A stretch of DNA of 8,156 nucleotides, taken from contig JAJXTJ010000039.1 in assembly GCA_021783895.1 (NCBI GenBank), positions 1 to 8,156 of the forward strand, in the 5' to 3' direction. A program made the translations under genes and the position numbers. Below are positions 1-4,816 of this stretch, in pieces. Within the stretch, counting starts at the first letter, position 1. Every line of letters begins with the position of its first letter. The notes under the pieces were generated by a model. It searched no databases and was not told where the DNA came from. It worked only from the letters and a program-made list of their open reading frames with translations. Source of the stretch: Pseudomonadota bacterium (GTDB taxonomy: Bacteria > Pseudomonadota > Gammaproteobacteria > Burkholderiales > Sulfuricellaceae).

Positions 1-860
1 AGGGACTGCACATTCTTACCCAGGAATTCATCATCGACGGGCAGGAAGACGTGCGCGATCCGCTCGGCATGAGCGCGGTGAAACTGGAGGTCAAGGTGCA
101 TATCGTCACCGGCGCGATCAGTGCGGCACAGAACATCATCAAGTGCGTGCGTCGCTGCGGGCTGGAAGTGCGCGACCTGATCCTGCAGCCGCTGGCGTCC
201 AGCATGGCGGTATTGTCGGAGGACGAAAAAGACCTCGGTGTGTGCCTGGTGGACATCGGCGGCGGCACCACCGACATCGCGGTATTCACTGGCGGCGCGA
301 TCCGCCACACCTCGGTGATCCCGATTGCCGGCGACCAGATCACCAACGATGTGGCCATGGCGCTCAGGACGCCGACGGCGGACGCCGAGGACCTGAAGGT
401 GAAATACGGCTGCGCGCTGCGCCAGCTGGCTGACGCGAAGCAAATGATCGAGGTGCTCGGTGTCGGTGACCGGCCTGCGCGCCAGCTGTCCCGCCAGACC
501 CTGGCCGAGGTGATCGAGCCGCGTGTCGAGGAACTGTACAGCCTGGTACAGGCGGAATTGCGCCGTAGCGGTTTCGAGGAACTGCTCTCTTCCGGCATCG
601 TCATCACCGGCGGTAGCAGCGCCATGGAGGGCATGGTGGAGCTGGGCGAGGAGGTGTTCCATATGCCGGTACGGCTGGGGATGCCGCAGTACGTGGGCGG
701 GTTGGCCGAGGTGGTGCGCAATCCGCGCTTCGCCACCGGCGTCGGGCTGCTGCTCGCGGGCATGGATCAACACCAGCGGCATCACCTGGCAAGGATGCAG
801 AACGGTTCGCTGACCCAGATATTCAATCGGATGAAGAGTTGGTTTCAGGGGAATTTTTGA
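1..860 (+). CDS. ftsA: Cell division protein FtsA (5' truncated by window edge)
   Basis: FtsA is an actin-like ATPase that tethers FtsZ filaments to the inner membrane and recruits later divisome proteins. The reading frame is open from base 3 (GLHILTQEFIIDGQED), well upstream of the first start-like codon at 51, so the gene enters from the left. 285 residues are visible; against a usual length of about 410-420 the missing part is roughly the first 130 residues. Visible landmarks are the end of the 1C region (LEVKVHIVTG), the phosphate-binding loop DIGGGTTD at bases 252-275, TLAEVIEPR in the middle, and the adenosine-binding motif GIVITGGSS near base 594. The last residues, SLTQIFNRMKSWFQGNF, form the typical amphipathic membrane-targeting helix. 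The stop TGA (858-860) lies 53 bases before ftsZ, as expected for the dcw cluster. No damage is seen. Confidence 0.97.
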   Translation, partial: GLHILTQEFIIDGQEDVRDPLGMSAVKLEVKVHIVTGAISAAQNIIKCVRRCGLEVRDLILQPLASSMAVLSEDEKDLGVCLVDIGGGTTDIAVFTGGAIRHTSVIPIAGDQITNDVAMALRTPTADAEDLKVKYGCALRQLADAKQMIEVLGVGDRPARQLSRQTLAEVIEPRVEELYSLVQAELRRSGFEELLSSGIVITGGSSAMEGMVELGEEVFHMPVRLGMPQYVGGLAEVVRNPRFATGVGLLLAGMDQHQRHHLARMQNGSLTQIFNRMKSWFQGNF

Positions 861-900
861 GCGGGTACATTGGGTTTTTTAAACTTTGGGCGTAACAACT

Positions 901-909
901 AAAGGGGGT
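901..909 (+). promoter_or_regulatory. Strong ribosome binding site of ftsZ
   Basis: The run AAAGGGGGT ends four bases before the ATG at 914. It decides the start: a second in-frame ATG at 926 (giving MDTQTQE) has no Shine-Dalgarno at suitable distance. The start MFEIMD also matches the usual N-terminus of betaproteobacterial FtsZ as I know it. Confidence 0.8.
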
Positions 910-913
910 AAGC

Positions 914-2062
914 ATGTTTGAGATCATGGATACACAAACACAGGAAGCGGTAATCAAGGTGATCGGCGTGGGCGGCTGCGGCGGCAATGCGGTGGATCAC
1001 ATGATCGCCAGTGGTTTGGGCGGCGTCGAGTTCATCTGCGCCAACACCGATGCGCAGGCGCTCAAGCGCAATCAGGCTGGCGTCACCGTGCAACTGGGAT
1101 CGGCCATTACCAAGGGTCTGGGTGCGGGCGCCAACCCCGCAGTCGGGCGCGAGGCGGCGCTGGAAGATAGAGAGCGCATCGCCGAGCTGATCGAAGGCGC
1201 CGACATGCTGTTCATCACCGCCGGCATGGGGGGCGGCACCGGTACCGGCGCCGCACCGGTGGTGGCCGAAGTGGCCAAGGAACTGGGCATTCTGACCGTG
1301 GCGGTGGTGACCAAGCCGTTCGGCTTCGAGGGCAAGCGTATGAAAGTGGCGCTCGAAGGCATCGAAGCGCTGACGCAGCATGTCGATTCCCTGATCGTGA
1401 TTCCCAACGACAAGCTGATGGAAGTGCTGGGTGGCAAGATCGGCTTCCGCGATGCCTTCAAGGCGGCGGATGGCGTGTTGCACGGCGCGGTGGCGGGGAT
1501 TGCCGAGCTGATCAAGTGCACCGGCATGATCAACGTCGACTTTGCCGACGTGCGCACGGTGATGTCGGAGATGGGCATGGCGATGATGGGTTCAGCCCAG
1601 GCGTCCGGCGCCGACCGCGCCCGCATGGCGGCGGAACAGGCAGTGGCCAGTCCGCTGCTGGAGGATGTCAATCTGTCCGGCGCGCGCGGCGTGCTGGTCA
1701 ACATCACCGCCAGCGAAGACATGAATCTCGAGGAAGTTTACGAAGTGATGAACACCATCCGCAGCTTCACCGCCGAAGACGCAACGGTCATTTTCGGTAC
1801 GGTGCTCGACAGCGCATTGCGGGACGAATTGCGCGTGACAGTGGTGGCTACCGGTTTGGGTTTGCCGGTCAACCGCCAACAGAGCAAGCCGTTAAGCATA
1901 GTGAAGACCGGTACTGACAATGAGCCGATGATAGTGGATTACAACGAGCTGGAGCAGCCCGCAGTGATGCGGCGTCGGCGTGATGCCCAGGTCGAGGCGA
2001 TGAAACAGTCCGGCGTGGAATTGCTGGATATTCCGGCATTCCTGCGCAAGCAGGCTGACTGA
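914..2062 (+). CDS. ftsZ: Cell division GTPase FtsZ
   Basis: FtsZ is the tubulin homologue that polymerises with GTP into the cytoplasmic Z-ring and organises septal wall synthesis. The 382-residue protein is full length (E. coli 383). Visible features are the nucleotide loop VIGVGGCGGNAV (residues 16-27), NTD at 44-46, the tubulin signature GGGTGTG at 106-112, and NDKL at 165-168. The T7 loop NVDFADVR at 207-214 carries the acidic residues that complete the GTPase site of the adjacent subunit. After the globular domain (to about residue 318) comes a short linker of about 50 residues with an RRRR patch at 353-356. It ends in the conserved peptide DIPAFLRKQAD (372-382), which binds FtsA and ZipA-type partners. 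The gene follows ftsA by 53 bases with a strong ribosome binding site and is probably co-transcribed with it; no convincing dedicated promoter is visible in the gap. Confidence 0.99.
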   Translation: MFEIMDTQTQEAVIKVIGVGGCGGNAVDHMIASGLGGVEFICANTDAQALKRNQAGVTVQLGSAITKGLGAGANPAVGREAALEDRERIAELIEGADMLFITAGMGGGTGTGAAPVVAEVAKELGILTVAVVTKPFGFEGKRMKVALEGIEALTQHVDSLIVIPNDKLMEVLGGKIGFRDAFKAADGVLHGAVAGIAELIKCTGMINVDFADVRTVMSEMGMAMMGSAQASGADRARMAAEQAVASPLLEDVNLSGARGVLVNITASEDMNLEEVYEVMNTIRSFTAEDATVIFGTVLDSALRDELRVTVVATGLGLPVNRQQSKPLSIVKTGTDNEPMIVDYNELEQPAVMRRRRDAQVEAMKQSGVELLDIPAFLRKQAD

Positions 2063-2154
2063 CCCGCACGATGTAGGCCGGGCTTCAAACCGCGTAAGGC
2101 GTAGCGCCGTGTGGGCTCGATACGGTGCAATGCGCTTCGCTTATTGCACCGTAC
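2063..2154. repeat. Structured intergenic repeat-like element between ftsZ and lpxC
   Basis: This segment starts directly after the ftsZ stop and is built from nested inverted repeats. CCCGCAC (2063-2069) pairs with GTGTGGG (2109-2115), allowing one G-U. Inside this lies a small hairpin GGCG-TAG-CGCC (2098-2108). Next to it is a long hairpin: TACGGTGCAA (2121-2130) pairs perfectly with TTGCACCGTA (2144-2153), with more pairs towards the loop. The motif GTGCAATAAGCGAAGCGCATTGCACC (reading the minus strand, in two halves around the loop) resembles short palindromic elements scattered in proteobacterial intergenic regions; this is recollection, not a search. There is no T-run after the hairpins, so it is not a canonical terminator, though it could stabilise the ftsZ mRNA 3' end. 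Confidence 0.55.
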
Positions 2155-2170
2155 TGAACTGTGCTAAACT
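2144..2170 (+). promoter_or_regulatory. Candidate lpxC promoter with extended -10
   Basis: TGC-TAAACT at 2162-2170 fits an extended -10 (TGn plus four of six matches to TATAAT). The -35 side is weak: TTGCAC at 2144-2149 is 15 bases upstream of the hexamer and is part of the right arm of the repeat hairpin. A start near 2177 would leave a leader of about 43 bases before the lpxC GTG. This is a by-eye call, and lpxC may also be read from ftsZ transcripts. Confidence 0.3.
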
Positions 2171-2205
2171 GCCGGCCTCTGACAAGACCATGAGGCTCAT
2201 GGGAA

Positions 2206-2227
2206 CTCGTGATTAGCTCGTGATTAG
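2206..2227 (+). repeat. Perfect 11-bp tandem duplication across the lpxC start codon
   Basis: CTCGTGATTAG occurs at 2206-2216 and again, with no gap, at 2217-2227. Each copy contains a GTG. The second GTG (2220) starts lpxC. The first (2209) opens a four-codon frame GTG ATT AGC TCG TGA, whose stop (2221-2223) overlaps the lpxC start as GTGA. The nearest purine-rich stretches, GAGG (2192-2195) and GGGAA (2201-2205), are 24 and 14 bases before the lpxC GTG, further than usual. They suit the first GTG no better than marginally. Confidence 0.9.
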
Positions 2228-3134
2228 ACAGCGGACACTGAAAAATATCATACGCGCCACCGGGGTGGGGCTGCATACCGGCGAAAAGGTGTACCTCACC
2301 TTGCGCCCGGCTGCGACCGACACCGGGATCGTGTTTCGTCGCGTCGATCTGGCCGAGCCTGTGGACATCAAGGCTGAGCCGTACAGTGTCGGAGAAACCC
2401 GTTTGTCCTCGACGCTGGTGCGGGATGGCGTCAAGGTGGCTACCGTCGAGCATCTGATGTCCGCTTTTGCCGGCCTGGGGGTTGACAACGCCTATGTCGA
2501 TCTGTCCGCGCCGGAAGTGCCGATCATGGACGGTAGCGCCTCGCCCTTCGTGTTCCTGTTGCAGTCCGCCGGTATCGAGGAGCAATCGGCAGCGAAGAAA
2601 TTCATCCGCGTCAAAAAAACGGTGGAGGTCCGGGATGGCGACAAATGGGTGCGTTTCGATCCGCATCCGGGCTTCCGGGTGAATCTCACCATCGCTTTCG
2701 ATCATCCGATATTGTCCAATTCCGGCCAGTCGGTCACGGTGGATTTTGCCGACACTTCCTACGTCAAGGAAGTTGCCCGTGCCCGGACCTTCGGCTTCAT
2801 GCACGAGGTGGAGGCGATGCGCTCGCAGGGTCTGGCGCTGGGCGGCAGCCTCGACAACGCGATCGTGATGGATGAGTTTCGCGTTCTCAACAGCGATGGC
2901 CTGCGCTACGAGGATGAGTTCGTCAGGCACAAGGTGCTGGATGCCATCGGCGATCTTTACCTGCTCGGCCACCCGTTGATCGGTGCGTTTGCCGGTTACA
3001 AGTCCGGGCACGCCATGAACAACCGCCTATTGCGCTGCCTGATGGCGGATGCCGATGCGTGGGAATTCGTCAGTTTCGAGCGCCAGGAAGATGCGCCTAC
3101 CGCATTGCTGCGGTTGAACAGCCTGGCGGTTTGA
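2220..3134 (+). CDS. lpxC: UDP-3-O-acyl-N-acetylglucosamine deacetylase LpxC
   Basis: LpxC is the cytoplasmic zinc hydrolase that removes the acetyl group from UDP-3-O-acyl-GlcNAc, the committed step of lipid A synthesis. The 304 residues match the family length (E. coli 305). The N-terminus [21 protein letters not shown] aligns with the E. coli start, which fixes the GTG at 2220; a TAG at 2214-2216 blocks any upstream in-frame start. Zinc ligands are visible as H78 in TVEHL, with the catalytic E77 beside it, and H237 and D241 in [10 protein letters not shown]. The second catalytic histidine is H264 in SGHAMNN. The substrate-loop motif [10 protein letters not shown] is at 101-110. It sits after ftsZ, as at the end of many proteobacterial dcw clusters, separated by the repeat element and the tandem duplication, which may alter its translation. 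In enterobacteria LpxC level is also set by proteolysis; that cannot be judged here. Confidence 0.99.
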   Translation: MIRQRTLKNIIRATGVGLHTGEKVYLTLRPAATDTGIVFRRVDLAEPVDIKAEPYSVGETRLSSTLVRDGVKVATVEHLMSAFAGLGVDNAYVDLSAPEVPIMDGSASPFVFLLQSAGIEEQSAAKKFIRVKKTVEVRDGDKWVRFDPHPGFRVNLTIAFDHPILSNSGQSVTVDFADTSYVKEVARARTFGFMHEVEAMRSQGLALGGSLDNAIVMDEFRVLNSDGLRYEDEFVRHKVLDAIGDLYLLGHPLIGAFAGYKSGHAMNNRLLRCLMADADAWEFVSFERQEDAPTALLRLNSLAV

Positions 3135-3138
3135 ACGC

Positions 3139-3327
3139 TTGTTCGTACTCAGGTTATTTGTCTATCTCGGCCTGATTACTATCGTCGTTGCCGTGGCGAT
3201 GTTCCTGTTCACCCGTGATGTCCGCTATCTTCGCTTCGCCTGGCAGATTTTAAAATTTTCCCTGGTGTTCCTGCTGGTTTTCGCAGTCCTTGTGATGATG
3301 GGACGTTTAATCCTTTATCGCATCTGA
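3139..3327 (+). CDS. Small two-helix inner membrane protein, function unknown
   Basis: I do not recognise this 62-residue protein. It begins four bases after the lpxC stop with a TTG, so translation is probably coupled to lpxC; only a weak GGCGGT lies eight bases upstream. The first in-frame ATG (3199) would remove the first helix, so TTG is preferred. Hydrophobic segments at about residues 6-24 (LFVYLGLITIVVAVAMFLF) and 40-55 are joined by a basic loop (R26, R29, R32, K39), giving a hairpin with the loop probably in the cytoplasm. No catalytic motif or cysteine is visible. The 3' end overlaps the convergent dciA gene by 21 bases. Evidence that it is real: it fills the gap exactly, has a clean membrane pattern, and sits in a compact operon-like position. 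Conservation was not tested. Confidence 0.7.
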   Translation: MFVLRLFVYLGLITIVVAVAMFLFTRDVRYLRFAWQILKFSLVFLLVFAVLVMMGRLILYRI

Positions 3328-3747
3328 ATGCCGCTGGATCAAGGCATGAAGGGCGTTTTTCAGCGGCGAATCTGCCAAGCTTTGTTCCAGTTTCTCCAAG
3401 CTGTTCAAGGCGTTATGGCTCACTGTCAGGTCTTTCGGCTTTTTGCCCGGAGGCGAGGCCCCGACTTGCACGTCCACCCGAATTGCAGTAATCTCAACCC
3501 CCCGCTTTTGAATTTTTTCCAGCAGACTGGGCACGAGCTGCCGAAGTTTGCCGGCAACCGCGCCATTGTTCGCATAGACGATCAGGGTTTGCTGGCGGAC
3601 CGCGCCGATCCTGGATGCGGTGGACAGCGGTTTGGGTGCGACTTCATTCCAAACCTTCTGCAACACCAGCAGTTTTTGCGCTTGCTGAAGGAGAATGTGC
3701 TGGTTGGGCGTGGCGCTCAGGAATGAATGTGCTGGATGGGCGGGCAT
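3307..3747 (-). CDS. dciA: DciA-type replicative helicase loader (DUF721 family)
   Basis: DciA proteins (DUF721) load the replicative helicase DnaB in the many bacteria that lack the phage-derived loader DnaC. The 146-residue product starts MPAHPAHSFLSATPN, the common betaproteobacterial beginning. Its core runs from about residue 15 to 95: a helix with LQKVWNEVAP (W33), then a strand with TLIVYANNGAVAGKLRQLVPSLLEKI (54-79), and ITAIRVDVQV (86-95). This is the KH-like fold region of the family. A charged, helical C-terminal tail follows. An alternative TTG at 3765 would add six residues (MVFSFP); I prefer the ATG at 3747 because family members begin near it and a candidate promoter start lies just upstream of 3765. 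Neither start has a good ribosome binding site. The gene is antisense to its neighbours, converging on the small membrane gene (21-base overlap) and diverging from the M23 gene. Confidence 0.9.
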   Translation of the reverse strand: MPAHPAHSFLSATPNQHILLQQAQKLLVLQKVWNEVAPKPLSTASRIGAVRQQTLIVYANNGAVAGKLRQLVPSLLEKIQKRGVEITAIRVDVQVGASPPGKKPKDLTVSHNALNSLEKLEQSLADSPLKNALHALIQRHSDAIKD

Positions 3748-3764
3748 GGGGAATGAAAAAACCA

Positions 3765-3770
3765 AAAGGA
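3765..3770 (+). promoter_or_regulatory. Ribosome binding site that sets the M23 gene start
   Basis: AAAGGA ends five bases before the GTG at 3776, an excellent Shine-Dalgarno position. It argues for GTG 3776 over the upstream in-frame ATGs at 3695 and 3746, which lie over the dciA coding region and have no comparable site. Confidence 0.75.
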
Positions 3771-3775
3771 TAACC

Positions 3776-4693
3776 GTGAATATTATTCTAGTTTCTGGTA
3801 GGTTGGCAAAGGGAAGGACCGTGGCGTTGAGTCATGTCCAGGTGATGGCCACTTTGGGCATGGCGCTTGTGGTTGTCCCGCTGTTGCTGGCGATGGTCTT
3901 CACCTATCTGCTACTGTTTCATGCTGCGGATATTCCCCACCCCTACCTGCAATCCCTGGTGCTAGGCGCGCAGCGCACCGAGGCGGCTAAGACCCAGCTG
4001 TATTTGCGGGAGAATCTCAACGCCATGGGGGCGAAACTTGGCCAGATGCAGGCGCAGGTTCTGCGCCTTGATTCCCTGGGGGAGCGATTGGCGACGCTGA
4101 CGGGGATGGGCAAACAGGAATACAATTTTGGCAAAAAGCCGGGCCAGGGCGGTGCGGAGTCCAGTCGTCCGTCGCACGACATGACCATGAACGAGTTTGG
4201 CCAGGAGCTTGACGGTTTAATGAAAAAACTCGATGACCGATCCGACCAGCTCGGGTTAATGGAGGCGATGCTGGTTCAACAGCAGGCGAAAAAAGTCGCC
4301 ATACCGTCCTCGCGACCGGTGAGCACAGGTTGGTATTCCTCCAACTATGGCTGGCGCATCGACCCTTTCACCGGTCAGAAAGCCTTCCACGAAGGCGTGG
4401 ATTTCATGGCTGTTTCTGGGACGCCGATTCATGCGGCGGGGGGCGGCATCGTGGTTTATGCCGCTACTGATGCCGGCTATGGTAATATGATTGAGATTGA
4501 TCACGGCAACGGGCTGATCAGCCGTTACGCACATGCTTCGAAATTGCTGGTCAAAGTCGGTGACGTGGTGATGAAAGGGCAAGAAATCGGAGAGGTCGGC
4601 ACCACGGGTCGCTCCACTGGGCCGCACCTGCACTTTGAGGTGCGCCTCCATGGCATTCCACAGGATCCGGAGCATTATCTGCGGCTGGGCTGA
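3776..4693 (+). CDS. Membrane-anchored M23-family metallopeptidase (LytM domain)
   Basis: M23 (LytM) peptidases cut peptide cross-links in peptidoglycan, or activate amidases when degenerate. This 305-residue protein begins VNIILVSGRLAKGRTVALS, has one membrane segment at about 24-48, then a helical, probably coiled-coil region (about 64-110 and 137-175) separated by a polar stretch. The LytM domain is at about 185-303. The metal site looks complete: H205 and D209 in HEGVD, H253 in YAHAS, and H284 and H286 in the HLH motif, so it is likely an active enzyme in the periplasm. Start GTG 3776 is set by AAAGGA. It lies directly upstream of secA, a position I know to be common in betaproteobacteria. 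No promoter is evident; it would have to lie inside dciA. The exact wall role (division or elongation) cannot be read from sequence. Confidence 0.92.
   Translation: MNIILVSGRLAKGRTVALSHVQVMATLGMALVVVPLLLAMVFTYLLLFHAADIPHPYLQSLVLGAQRTEAAKTQLYLRENLNAMGAKLGQMQAQVLRLDSLGERLATLTGMGKQEYNFGKKPGQGGAESSRPSHDMTMNEFGQELDGLMKKLDDRSDQLGLMEAMLVQQQAKKVAIPSSRPVSTGWYSSNYGWRIDPFTGQKAFHEGVDFMAVSGTPIHAAGGGIVVYAATDAGYGNMIEIDHGNGLISRYAHASKLLVKVGDVVMKGQEIGEVGTTGRSTGPHLHFEVRLHGIPQDPEHYLRLG
3780..3809 (-). promoter_or_regulatory. Candidate dciA promoter inside the M23 coding start
   Basis: Read on the minus strand, TTGCCA (3809-3804, five of six to TTGACA) is followed after 18 bases by TAATAT (3785-3780, four of six to TATAAT). 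A start near 3773 would give a leader of about 26 bases to the dciA ATG at 3747 and would exclude most of the room for a TTG start at 3765. The stretch is noticeably more AT-rich than the surrounding genes. It is a by-eye call. Confidence 0.4.
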
Positions 4694-4719
4694 CTGGGTG
4701 TCTTATGGGGGCCTTTGGA

Positions 4720-4757
4720 GTCAAAGTTTGACTAGAGGCACTCTTTTGATTTGAAAT
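4720..4757 (+). promoter_or_regulatory. Palindrome and possible secA promoter
   Basis: GTCAAA-G-TTTGAC (4720-4732) is a perfect 6+1+6 inverted repeat. Its right arm overlaps TTGACT (4728-4733, five of six to the -35 consensus), followed after 18 bases by TGAAAT (4752-4757, four of six to -10). A promoter here with an overlapping operator is possible. The -10 is weak and no regulator is identified. Confidence 0.3.
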
Positions 4758-4761
4758 TGAC

Positions 4762-4792
4762 AGCCATCGACCGGCTCGGCGCTGGCTTTTTT
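4762..4792 (+). terminator. Imperfect intrinsic terminator or attenuator in the secA leader
   Basis: AGCCA (4762-4766) pairs with TGGCT (4783-4787). The stem continues past a mismatch with CG/CG (4768-4769 with 4780-4781) and one more C-G pair, and is followed by a T-run from 4787 to 4792. It lies 69 bases after the M23 stop and 25 bases before the secA ATG. It could end M23 transcripts or act as an attenuator for secA. The stem is interrupted, so strength is uncertain. Confidence 0.45.
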
Positions 4793-4816
4793 GCTTATTT
4801 TACTTCCTGAAAACTC

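Noticed and set aside
870..898. Possible promoter TTGGGT-17-TAACAA between ftsA and ftsZ
   Set aside because: Only three of six matches at -10, and transcription would begin inside the ftsZ ribosome binding site. ftsZ promoters usually lie further upstream, within ftsA or ftsQ.
899..1722. Minus-strand open frames opposite ftsZ (899-1483, 1072-1722)
   Set aside because: Both are antisense to a certain ftsZ; the Ser/Ala/Pro- or His-rich translations are typical of reversed GC-rich codons.
2085..3011. Long minus-strand open frame of 308 codons opposite lpxC
   Set aside because: It lies entirely opposite a certain gene with full catalytic motifs, its translation is His/Arg/Gln-rich with no recognisable domain, and it has no plausible start context. 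GC-rich codon bias explains the open frame.
3328..3726. Plus-strand frame of 132 codons between the small membrane gene and the M23 gene
   Set aside because: It is the complement of dciA, whose protein has clear family features; this frame's product has none.
3695..3775. N-terminal extension of the M23 protein from the ATG at 3695
   Set aside because: The extension overlaps dciA on the other strand, reads MCWLGVALRNECAGWAG without sense, and lacks a ribosome binding site, while GTG 3776 has AAAGGA at ideal distance.
4757..4762. Perfect -35 hexamer TTGACA in the secA leader
   Set aside because: No -10-like sequence lies 15-19 bases downstream; that position is inside the GC-rich stem of the terminator-like hairpin.
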